Assembly (NCBI GenBank): GCA_030038875.1
Contig: JASHQW010000405.1
Location: 1 to 40,453, forward strand
DNA: 40,453 nucleotides
Direction of reading: 5' to 3'
From: Gammaproteobacteria bacterium
Lineage (GTDB): Bacteria > Pseudomonadota > Gammaproteobacteria > Steroidobacterales > Steroidobacteraceae
The notes beneath the pieces were generated by a model. That model ran no database searches and was not told where the DNA came from. It saw nothing but the letters and a program-made list of their open reading frames with translations. The translations under genes and the position numbers were made by a program. Every line of letters starts with the position of its first letter. The first letter of the stretch is position 1. Shown in pieces: positions 1 through 8,228 of the stretch.

Positions 1-3000
1 GCCCGATGCTTGCGGGCGCGGGCAACACGGTGACCTACACCCAGGGTGGGGCGGCGGTCGTGGCGTCGCCTGTGATTACGGTCTCTCAGGTCGACAGTCT
101 CACGCTGGCTTCGGCGAGTGTTTCGATCAGCTCCGGGTTCTTTGCCGGCGACACGCTCGCTGCCAGCACGGGCAGCACGGCTATCACGGCGAGCTACAAC
201 GCGGGCACCGGGGTGCTCACCCTCACGGGCACCGATACGCTCGCCAACTATCAGACGGTGCTCGAGTCGGTGACCTTCAGCTCGACGAGTGTGAACCCGA
301 CCAACTACGGCCCGGATATTAGCCGCACGCTCTCCTGGCAGGTGAATGACGGCACGCTCAACTCCAACACCGTGACGAGCACGGTGAGCGTGGTGGGCGT
401 GGATCAGGGTCCGGTGCTCAGCGGGGCAACCAACACGGTGACCTACACGCAGGGCGGTGCGGCGGTGGTTGCTGCCTCGCCGCCGATGGCGGTCTCTGAC
501 GTCGATCGCCTGGATCTTGCCTCGGCGACTGTCTCGATCAGCGGCGGGTTCTTCACCGGCGATGTGCTCAGCGCGGTGACGACGGGCACCGTGATTACGG
601 CGAGCTACAACGCGGGCACCGGGGTGCTCACCCTCACGGGCACCGATACGCTCGCCAACTATCAGACGGTGCTCGACTCGGTGACCTTCAGCTCGACGAG
701 TGTGAATCCGACCAACTACGGAATAGACCCGAGCCGCACGTTGAGCTGGCAGGCGAATGACGGCACGGTGGCGTCCAACACCGTGACGAGCACCGTGAAT
801 GTGATCGGTGTGAATCACGCTCCGGTGCTCGCCGGTGCTGGCAACACGGTGACCTACACGCAGGGCGGGACGAAAGTCGTTGCCTCACCGGCGATTACGA
901 TCACCGACATCGAGAGTGCTGACCTGGTCTCGGGGGCCGTTGCGATCAGCTCCGGGTTCTTCGCCGGCGATACGCTCGCTGCCACGACGACGGGCACGGG
1001 CATCACCGCGAGCTACGATGCGTCGACTGGAGTGCTGAGCCTCTCCGGCACTGCGACGCTGGCCAATTACCAGAAGGTACTGGACTCGGTGACCTTCAGC
1101 TCGACGAGTAAGAACCCGACCAGCTACGGCGAAGATTTGAGCCGCACGCTCATGTGGATGGTTAGCGATGCGACGCTGCACTCGAACACCGTGACCAGCA
1201 CGGTAGACGTGGTCGGGGTGGCGCAGGCGCCGGTGCTCGCGGGCGCGAGCAACACGGTGACCTACACGCAGGGTCACGCGGCGGTCATTGCCTCGCCGGG
1301 GATTACGGTCAGCGACGTCGACCGGCTGACGCTCGCCTCGGCGAGTGTGACGATCAGCGCCGGGTTCTTCGCCGGCGATGTACTCAGCGCGGTGACGACG
1401 GGCACCGCCATTACGGCGAGCTACAACGCGGGCACCGGCGTGCTCACCCTCACCGGCACGGATACGCTCGCCAACTATCAGACGGTGCTCGAGTCGGTGA
1501 CCTTCAGCTCGACGAGTGTGAATCCGACCGACTACGGCGCGGACCTGAGCCGCACGCTCTCCTGGCAGGTCAATGACGGCGCGGTCAGCTCCAACACTGC
1601 GACGAGCAAGGTGAAGGTGGTGGGCGTCGATCAAGGCCCGACGCTCACGGACGCGGGCAATACGGTGACCTTCACGCAGGGCGGCGCGGCGGTGGTGGCT
1701 TCGCCTGCGATCAGCGTCTCCGACCCCGACCGGCTTGACCTCACATCAGCGCGGGTTGCGATCAGCTCAGGGTTCTTCAAGGGCGATGAGCTCGCCGCGA
1801 CGACGACGGGTACGGCGATCACCGCGAGCTACAACGCGACCACGGGAGTGCTGACCCTCACCGGCACCGACACGCTGGCGAACTACCAGGCGGTGCTCGA
1901 CTCGGTGACCTTCAGCTCGACGAGTGTGAATCCGACCGACTTCGGCCCCGACACGAGCCGCACCTTAAGCTGGCGGGCGAGCGACGGCACGGTCACATCC
2001 GCGACCGTGACGAGCACTGTAGACGTAGTGGGCGTGGATCAGGGACCGACGCTTGCGGGTGCGGGCAACACGGTGAGCTACACGCAGGGCGGCGCGGCAG
2101 TGGTGGCGTCGCCTGCGATCACGGTCGCGGACGTCGATCGCCTGGATCTGGTCTCGGCGACCGTTACGATCAGCTCCGGCTTCTTCGCCGGCGACACATT
2201 GAGCTGGAGCGCGGTAGCCGGCATCACGGCGAGCTACAACGCAGCTACCGGAGTGCTGAGCTTCACCGGCAGCGCGACGCTCGCGCACTACCAGACGGAG
2301 CTCAGGTCGGTGAAATTCAGCTCGACGAGCGGGAACCCGACCGATTACGGCAGCGATACGAGCCGCACCTTGAGCTGGCAGGTGAATGATGGGACGGTGA
2401 GCTCCAACACCGTCACCAGCACTGTCACCGTGGTGGGTGTGGCGCAGACGCCGGTGCTCTCGGGTGCCGGTAACACGGTCACCTACACGCAGGGTAGCGC
2501 AGCGGTCGCGGCGTCGCCTGCCGTGACGGTCACCGATGTCGACCGCCTGGATCTCGCCTCGGCGACGGTGACGATCAGCAAGGGCCTGTTCGCGGGGGAT
2601 CTACTCGCCGCGACGACAGTCACGGGCGTCAGCGCGAGCTACAACGCGACCACCGGAGTGCTCACGCTCACGGGCAGCGCCACGCTGGCGCAATACCAGG
2701 CGATGCTCGACTCGGTGACCTTCAGCTCGACGAGCGGGAATCCGACCGACTACGGCGCCGACTTGAGCCGCACGCTGAGCTGGGTGATCAATGACGGCAC
2801 GGTCAGCTCCAAGGCTGTCACCAGCACTGTGACGGTGGTCGGTGTGGACCAGCCCGCAGTGCTCGCCGGTGCGGGCAACACGGTCACCTACACGCAGGGC
2901 GGCGCAGCCGTCGTGGCGTCGCCCGCCATTACGGTCTCCGATGTCGATAATCTCGATCTTGCCTCCGCGAAGGTGACGATCAGCAGCGGCTTCCTCGCCG

Positions 3001-4073
3001 GCGACACGTTGAGCTCGACCGCGGTCACCGGCATCACCGCGAGCTACAACGCTTCGACCGGGGTGCTTACCTTGACCGGCAGCAGCACGGTGGCGCATTA
3101 CCAGACGGCGCTCGAGTCGGTGAAATTCAGCTCGACGAGCTCGAATCCGACCAACTCCGGTGCCGACACCAGCCGCACACTGAGCTGGCAGGTCAGTGAC
3201 AGCTCGGCGCTCGCCTCGAACACCGTGACCAGCACGGTCACCGTGGTCGCGGACCCGCCGGCCAGCGCCACGGTGAGCATGGCGACGTCGAGCAAGGCGA
3301 TGGCACGTATCGCGACGCCAGAGATCGCCGCACCAAGTGTTGCCAAGTCGACCGCCGACACGGTAAGCCTGAGCGCCCCAAGTGTTGCCAGATCGAGCCT
3401 CGAGGAGACGGCGAAGGTCATACCGAGTGTCGCAGGCGCTGCAAAGTCGGGGTCCGCGCCCGAAGTCCGGCCGTCGAGCCCGCCGGCATCCGCCAATGCC
3501 ACGCTCAGCCTGGGCAGCCTCAAGGCGACGGCGGGCGAAACCGTCACCGTGCCGGTCAGGATCGACAGCGCGCGCGGCCTGCAATCGATGCAACTGCTGA
3601 TCCGCTACGATGAGCGTGCGCTCACACCGCTCGCCGTACAGCGCAGTGCACTGACCGCTGACTTTCACTACACGGTGGCGATTGTTCAGCCCGGCCTGCT
3701 GCGCATCGATGCCATGCGCAAGAGGCCGTTGCGATTGGGCGAGGGCGAGCTCTTTGGGTTGAGATTTGCGCTCGCCCCCACCGCGGCGGGCACCTTCCCG
3801 ATCGACTTCGTGAGTGCGCGCCTGAACGCCACGCGGCTCGCGGTGCGCAATCCCAACGATGGGGCCATCATCGTCCAGGCAAAGGAGCCGCAGCCGACGG
3901 CGCCGCAGGCGGGGCGCAAGCCGGCCATCTCCCTGATGCAACCGGCGCGTAGCTTTGAGCTGAGCAACGGGAAAGCGCATGCCTGGCTCGAGGATTTCCT
4001 AAAGCCAAGCGACGACAAGAACGGCACAGCGAACTCCTGGAGCGTGGTGGTCAAACCCCGGACGTTGCATTGA
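1..4073 (+). CDS. Giant repetitive surface/adhesin-like protein, 5'-truncated by the window edge; tandem cadherin/VCBS-like repeats and C-terminal cohesin-like domain
   Basis: Frame is open from the window start (the Met at 6 is internal to a repeat). Repeats carry 'NTVTYTQGGAAVVASPAITV..LTGTDTLANYQTVLDSVTFSSTS..RTLSWQVNDGTVSSNTVTSTV'. C-terminal 'ATLSLGSLKATAGETVTVPVRIDSARGLQSMQLLIRYDERALTPLAV' resembles the cohesin fold. Confidence 0.85.
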   Translation, partial: PMLAGAGNTVTYTQGGAAVVASPVITVSQVDSLTLASASVSISSGFFAGDTLAASTGSTAITASYNAGTGVLTLTGTDTLANYQTVLESVTFSSTSVNPTNYGPDISRTLSWQVNDGTLNSNTVTSTVSVVGVDQGPVLSGATNTVTYTQGGAAVVAASPPMAVSDVDRLDLASATVSISGGFFTGDVLSAVTTGTVITASYNAGTGVLTLTGTDTLANYQTVLDSVTFSSTSVNPTNYGIDPSRTLSWQANDGTVASNTVTSTVNVIGVNHAPVLAGAGNTVTYTQGGTKVVASPAITITDIESADLVSGAVAISSGFFAGDTLAATTTGTGITASYDASTGVLSLSGTATLANYQKVLDSVTFSSTSKNPTSYGEDLSRTLMWMVSDATLHSNTVTSTVDVVGVAQAPVLAGASNTVTYTQGHAAVIASPGITVSDVDRLTLASASVTISAGFFAGDVLSAVTTGTAITASYNAGTGVLTLTGTDTLANYQTVLESVTFSSTSVNPTDYGADLSRTLSWQVNDGAVSSNTATSKVKVVGVDQGPTLTDAGNTVTFTQGGAAVVASPAISVSDPDRLDLTSARVAISSGFFKGDELAATTTGTAITASYNATTGVLTLTGTDTLANYQAVLDSVTFSSTSVNPTDFGPDTSRTLSWRASDGTVTSATVTSTVDVVGVDQGPTLAGAGNTVSYTQGGAAVVASPAITVADVDRLDLVSATVTISSGFFAGDTLSWSAVAGITASYNAATGVLSFTGSATLAHYQTELRSVKFSSTSGNPTDYGSDTSRTLSWQVNDGTVSSNTVTSTVTVVGVAQTPVLSGAGNTVTYTQGSAAVAASPAVTVTDVDRLDLASATVTISKGLFAGDLLAATTVTGVSASYNATTGVLTLTGSATLAQYQAMLDSVTFSSTSGNPTDYGADLSRTLSWVINDGTVSSKAVTSTVTVVGVDQPAVLAGAGNTVTYTQGGAAVVASPAITVSDVDNLDLASAKVTISSGFLAGDTLSSTAVTGITASYNASTGVLTLTGSSTVAHYQTALESVKFSSTSSNPTNSGADTSRTLSWQVSDSSALASNTVTSTVTVVADPPASATVSMATSSKAMARIATPEIAAPSVAKSTADTVSLSAPSVARSSLEETAKVIPSVAGAAKSGSAPEVRPSSPPASANATLSLGSLKATAGETVTVPVRIDSARGLQSMQLLIRYDERALTPLAVQRSALTADFHYTVAIVQPGLLRIDAMRKRPLRLGEGELFGLRFALAPTAAGTFPIDFVSARLNATRLAVRNPNDGAIIVQAKEPQPTAPQAGRKPAISLMQPARSFELSNGKAHAWLEDFLKPSDDKNGTANSWSVVVKPRTLH
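18..3252 (+). repeat. Eight tandem ~405-411 bp coding repeats
   Basis: 'aacacggtgacctacac'-type starts recur near 25, 430, 843, 1253, 1662, 2067, 2471 and 2877; the core 'tcggtgaccttcagctcgacgag' recurs at the same phase. Confidence 0.9.
3487..3885 (+). other. Cohesin-like domain in the giant protein
   Basis: 'SANATLSLGSLKATAGETVTVPVRIDSARGLQSMQLLIRYDERALTPLAVQRS..RIDAMRKRPLRLGEGELFGLRFALAPTAAGTFPIDF' fits the cohesin beta-sandwich pattern. Confidence 0.65.
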
Positions 4074-4150
4074 CAAAAGAATGGCAAATGGCATCAGGCG
4101 CTGCGCATAACAAGGCGAAAATTGCTGCGCAACCCTAAGCGGAAACGACC

Positions 4151-6055
4151 ATGACAACAGTACCCGGCGGTGGCCGCCCTGCTGTGGTCGGCGCGGTCGT
4201 TTCCGAGCCTCGACTCGGGTCCTCGTTCTCGTCCTCGACGCAGGCTGGCGCCACGACGGATTTCTGGTCGCTGCTGGTCAATGCGCGAACTTCCGATCAA
4301 CTGTGTCAGGCCTGGCTCGGCATCCTGTGCCAATGGATTCCGGGAACACAGGCCGGCTTGTTGCTGCTGCACGAAGAAGGAGACCGCTATGCTGCGGCGG
4401 CCGTGTGGCCGGACCAGAAGCGGGACATGTCGCACATGTCCGGCGTAGCGCAGGAGGCGCTGCTCGAGCGGCGTGGGGTCGTGCGCGACGAGTCGAGCGG
4501 CATGGCGCAGTGCGCCTACCCGCTGCTCGGTGCCGACAAGGCGTACGGCGTGGTGGTGCTGCACGTGGTGGCCCGTGGCGAAACCGCCGTGCGCGATGCG
4601 CTGAGGTTGCTGCACTGGGGCGCCGGTTGGCTCGTCGGCCTGTTCGACAAGCGCCAGTTGTTGGATTGCGAGCGGCGCTTGAATCGTTCCGCGCTGTTGC
4701 AGGACATTCTTCTGGGTGCGCTCGCCGAGCGGCACGAGGACGAAGCGGCTCGTTGGATCGTCAACCGTCTTGCCGAGGCGCTACCGTGCCGCCATGTCAT
4801 GCTGGCGCGCGCCGGCGGCGCTGCGGACGCGTCGGTGGAGCTGCTTAGCGTTTCCGGCAGCGCGGGATTCGAGGCTCGAGCCAATCTGCTCGCGGCCGCG
4901 CGCGAGGCGCTGCGGGAGGCAACGGTGACCGGCGAGATGCAGTGCTATCCGCCCGTGTCCGATGGCTCCAGCCAGAGCCTGCTCATCGACGCCCTGGCGG
5001 ACTACTGCCGCGAGGCGCAGGCCGGTGGTGCCCTGGCGTTGCCGCTCGTGTCCCAGGGCCGCAAGCTGGGCGCGCTGCTGGTCGAATCGGAAAAGCCGTT
5101 CGATGTCGACACGCGCGGCTTCCTGCAGACGCTTTCCCTGGCGCTTGCGCCTTGCATCGATGTGCAGAGCACCGCCGGCCGCGGACTGCTCGAGCATGCA
5201 CGTTCGAGCACCCGCGACGCGCTGCGCACGCTGGCCGGACCGCGGCATCCGGGGCTGAAATTGATCGCGGGGGTCACGCTGCTTGCCCTGGTCGGGGCCG
5301 CGCTCATTCAGACCGACTTCCGCGTACGTGCGCCCGCCACCGTTGAAGGACAGCTGCAACGCGTGGCCGTCGCGCCCTTCGATGGCTATATCGCCGTGGC
5401 CGCCGTCCGAGCCGGCGACACGGTGCATGCCGGTGACGTGCTTGCGCGTATGGATGACCGAGATCTCAAGCTCGCAGAAGCCAAGGCCGCCGCCGACGAG
5501 GAGTTGGCCGATCGCAAGCTGCGAGAGGCCATGGGTAGAGGTGACGCGGTGGCCGTGCGCATCGCTCAGGCCGATGCCGAGCAGAGTCACGCCGAACTCG
5601 CGCTCGTGCGAGAAAAGCTCTCGCGAGCCGCAATCACGGCACCTTTCGAAGGTCGGGTCGTCAAGGGTGATTTGTCCCAGCAACTGGGGGCGCCCGTGGA
5701 GCAGGGCAAGGTGTTGTTCGAGATCGCGCCGATGAATGCGTGGCGCGTCGTGCTCAAGGTGGACGAGCGCGATATCGTGCATCTGCGCGACGGGCAGCGC
5801 GGTGAGCTGGTGCTGGCGGGTCTTGCGGGCGAGCACTTCGGGATCCGCGTCAGCAAGATCTTCCCCGTGGCGCAGGCCGAAGAGGGCCGCAACACGTTTC
5901 GCGTCGAAGCACAATTGCTGGGCGGCGGGTCGGCCATCCAACCCGGCATGGAGGGCGTGGGCAAGGTGCAGGCGGGCGAGCATAGCCTGCTGTGGATCGG
6001 CTTCCATCGACTGTTCTACTGGGCCCGCTACACCGCATGGACAATCGGCCTGTGA
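4151..6055 (+). CDS. GAF-GAF-TM-HlyD-type periplasmic adaptor
   Basis: Two N-terminal GAF-like segments, one hydrophobic helix 'LIAGVTLLALVGAALI', then lipoyl/HlyD hairpin 'VRAPATVEGQLQRVAVAPFDGYIAVAAVRAGDTVHAGDVLARMDD..ITAPFEGRVVKGDLSQQLGAPVEQGKVLFEIAP'. Confidence 0.85.
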   Translation: MTTVPGGGRPAVVGAVVSEPRLGSSFSSSTQAGATTDFWSLLVNARTSDQLCQAWLGILCQWIPGTQAGLLLLHEEGDRYAAAAVWPDQKRDMSHMSGVAQEALLERRGVVRDESSGMAQCAYPLLGADKAYGVVVLHVVARGETAVRDALRLLHWGAGWLVGLFDKRQLLDCERRLNRSALLQDILLGALAERHEDEAARWIVNRLAEALPCRHVMLARAGGAADASVELLSVSGSAGFEARANLLAAAREALREATVTGEMQCYPPVSDGSSQSLLIDALADYCREAQAGGALALPLVSQGRKLGALLVESEKPFDVDTRGFLQTLSLALAPCIDVQSTAGRGLLEHARSSTRDALRTLAGPRHPGLKLIAGVTLLALVGAALIQTDFRVRAPATVEGQLQRVAVAPFDGYIAVAAVRAGDTVHAGDVLARMDDRDLKLAEAKAAADEELADRKLREAMGRGDAVAVRIAQADAEQSHAELALVREKLSRAAITAPFEGRVVKGDLSQQLGAPVEQGKVLFEIAPMNAWRVVLKVDERDIVHLRDGQRGELVLAGLAGEHFGIRVSKIFPVAQAEEGRNTFRVEAQLLGGGSAIQPGMEGVGKVQAGEHSLLWIGFHRLFYWARYTAWTIGL

Positions 6056-8223
6056 CGCAGGGTGAACAGGGTGGGCTGCACACGCAGCTCGTCAACAGCC
6101 ACTGGTATCGGGTGGCCGGGGTCGTGCCCAGACTTCGCCAGCAGCTGCGTATACACGCGCAACGCTACCGGGGACGGCTCTGGTACGTCGTCGAAGACCG
6201 GTTGAACGGCCGCTATCACCGCTTCGACCGCCAGGCTTGGCGCATCATCCAGCTGCTCGACGGCACCCTCACCTTGGAACAGCTATGGCACCGCCTGGTC
6301 ACCGAGGTCGGCGCGGTCGCGCCCAGCCAGGAAGACATCCTCGTGCTTTTGGGGCAGCTGCACAGCCTGGATCTGCTCGCCTCGGAATCCTTGCCCGACC
6401 TGGCCGAGGCCGCACGGCGTGGGCGCAGCCAGTCGCGGCAGCGGCGCTGGCAGCGCTATATGAACCCGCTTGCGCTGCGCTTCCGTCTATTCGATCCGGA
6501 TCGGTTCCTGGTGCGCGCGGTGCGTGTACTTCGCCCCGTGCTCAATCGCCGCGGCGCGGTGCTGTGGCTTGCCTGGGTCGTGCCCGCGTTGGTTCTTGCC
6601 GTGTCCCACTGGCAGGAGCTCACCAGCAACTTCGGCGAGCGGCTGCTGGCGCTCGACAACCTGGCGCTGCTGTGGCTGATCTTTCCACTGGTGAAGGCGC
6701 TGCACGAGATCGGCCATGGCGTGGCCTGCCGGCTGCGGGGCGGCGAAGTGCACGACATGGGCGTGATGCTCCTCGTCTTCCTGCCCGTACCCTACGTGGA
6801 TGCTTCCAGCTCTTGGGCGTTTCCCCGCAAACGCGACCGCGTGCTGGTCGGGGCTGCGGGCATGATCGTGGAGCTGTTCCTCGCGGCGACCGCGTTTTAT
6901 CTGTGGCTGTGGCTCGAGCCCGGGACGGCAAAGGCGATTGCCTATGACGTCGCAGTCCTCGCGAGCGTGACGACCGTACTCTTCAACGGCAACCCACTGC
7001 TGCGCTACGACGGCTACTACATCGCGAGCGATGCGCTCGAGATTCCAAACCTCTCGCAGCGCGCCACGCGCTACTGGGGCTATCTCGCCGAGCGCTGGCT
7101 GCTGCGCCGCGAGGAGATGCACTCTCCCGTCATGGCGCGCGGCGAGGACCTGTGGTTTTCGCTCTATGCGCCCCTGTCGTTCGCGTACCGCATGTTCGTG
7201 CTGTTATCGATCGCCCTGTTCATCTCACTTAAGTACTCCGCGGTCGGCGCTCTCATCGCCGCGTGGGGCATCCTCGCGGGACTGGGTGTACCGCTGTACC
7301 GCGGTCTGGGCTGGCTGCGGCGCATGTTATTCGACCCCCGCACCGGCGCGCGAGGTCGGCGCGGCGCTCTTGCCTCGCTTGGCGCGCTCGGGGTGGTGCT
7401 GTTCGCTCTGCCGCTGCCGCACCACACCCAGGTTGATGGCGTGCTCTGGCTGCCGGACAGCGGGGTGCTGCGCGCCGGGCAGGCAGGCTTCGTCGGACAG
7501 GTGACAGCGCACGCCGGAGACTCGGTACTACCCGGGGCCGGGGTTCTGAGTCTGCGCGACTCGACATTGACCGCGCACGTGGTTGAGCAGGCGGCCAAGG
7601 TGGAGGCCGCACAGGTGCGCTACGATGCAGCGCGGCTCGCGGACCCTTCAAAGGGCCAGCAGCTCGCAAGCGACCTGGAGCGCGAGCAGGCGGAACTGCA
7701 CGCGCTCGAGGAGCGCGCCAGCCGACTTGAAGTGCACGCCGATGCGCCGGGCCGACTGTGGTTGCAGGACAGCGACAACCTGCCTGGTCAATTCGTCAAG
7801 CAGGGTCAGATCTTAGGCTACGTGATTCCGGCCGCCGCGCCGCGCGTGCGTGTGATCATCGATCAGCCCGATGAGGATTTCATTCGCAGCCACACTCGCA
7901 GCATCGTGGTCAAGGTGCCGTTCGCACCCGGACCGAGCTGGGCGGCTCGGGTGGTTCGGGCCGTCCCGGCGGCGCTGAACGAGCTGCCGAGCGCCGCGCT
8001 GGGCCGCGAAGGCGGTGGCGCCGTCGCGACGGATCCGCGCGACCGGACCGGACGCAAAGCGCTGATGACCCACTTCGAGTACGAACTCGCCTTGCCGGAT
8101 CAGTTCCCGTACCGGTTCATCGGCAGCCGCGCGAGCGTCCGCTTCGAGCATCCACCCGAACCGCTCATCTATCGGATGTGGCGGGGCGTGCGGCGCCTGT
8201 TCCTCGCATTCTTCCACTCGTAG
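6037..8223 (+). CDS. PqqD-like / M50 zinc metalloprotease / lipoyl-HlyD fusion, multi-pass membrane protein
   Basis: N-terminal 'LNGRYHRFDRQAWRIIQLLDGTLTLEQLW' (PqqD-like), HExxH in 'ALHEIGHGVACRLRGG', 'NGNPLLRYDGYYIASD', C-terminal lipoyl-like 'ADAPGRLWLQDSDNLPGQFVKQGQILGYVI'. ATG at 6037 overlaps the upstream stop. Confidence 0.85.
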   Translation: MDNRPVTQGEQGGLHTQLVNSHWYRVAGVVPRLRQQLRIHAQRYRGRLWYVVEDRLNGRYHRFDRQAWRIIQLLDGTLTLEQLWHRLVTEVGAVAPSQEDILVLLGQLHSLDLLASESLPDLAEAARRGRSQSRQRRWQRYMNPLALRFRLFDPDRFLVRAVRVLRPVLNRRGAVLWLAWVVPALVLAVSHWQELTSNFGERLLALDNLALLWLIFPLVKALHEIGHGVACRLRGGEVHDMGVMLLVFLPVPYVDASSSWAFPRKRDRVLVGAAGMIVELFLAATAFYLWLWLEPGTAKAIAYDVAVLASVTTVLFNGNPLLRYDGYYIASDALEIPNLSQRATRYWGYLAERWLLRREEMHSPVMARGEDLWFSLYAPLSFAYRMFVLLSIALFISLKYSAVGALIAAWGILAGLGVPLYRGLGWLRRMLFDPRTGARGRRGALASLGALGVVLFALPLPHHTQVDGVLWLPDSGVLRAGQAGFVGQVTAHAGDSVLPGAGVLSLRDSTLTAHVVEQAAKVEAAQVRYDAARLADPSKGQQLASDLEREQAELHALEERASRLEVHADAPGRLWLQDSDNLPGQFVKQGQILGYVIPAAAPRVRVIIDQPDEDFIRSHTRSIVVKVPFAPGPSWAARVVRAVPAALNELPSAALGREGGGAVATDPRDRTGRKALMTHFEYELALPDQFPYRFIGSRASVRFEHPPEPLIYRMWRGVRRLFLAFFHS

Positions 8224-8228
8224 ACGGC

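Noticed and set aside
2601-3980. 459-aa minus-strand ORF antisense to the giant adhesin (also 885-1634, 1965-2288)
   Set aside because: Arg/His/Gly-rich composition without family motifs, opposite a clearly coding repeat frame; shadow ORF from high GC.
4781-6007. 408-aa minus-strand ORF opposite the GAF-HlyD gene
   Set aside because: Opposite strand has clear HlyD motifs; this translation has no recognisable domain.
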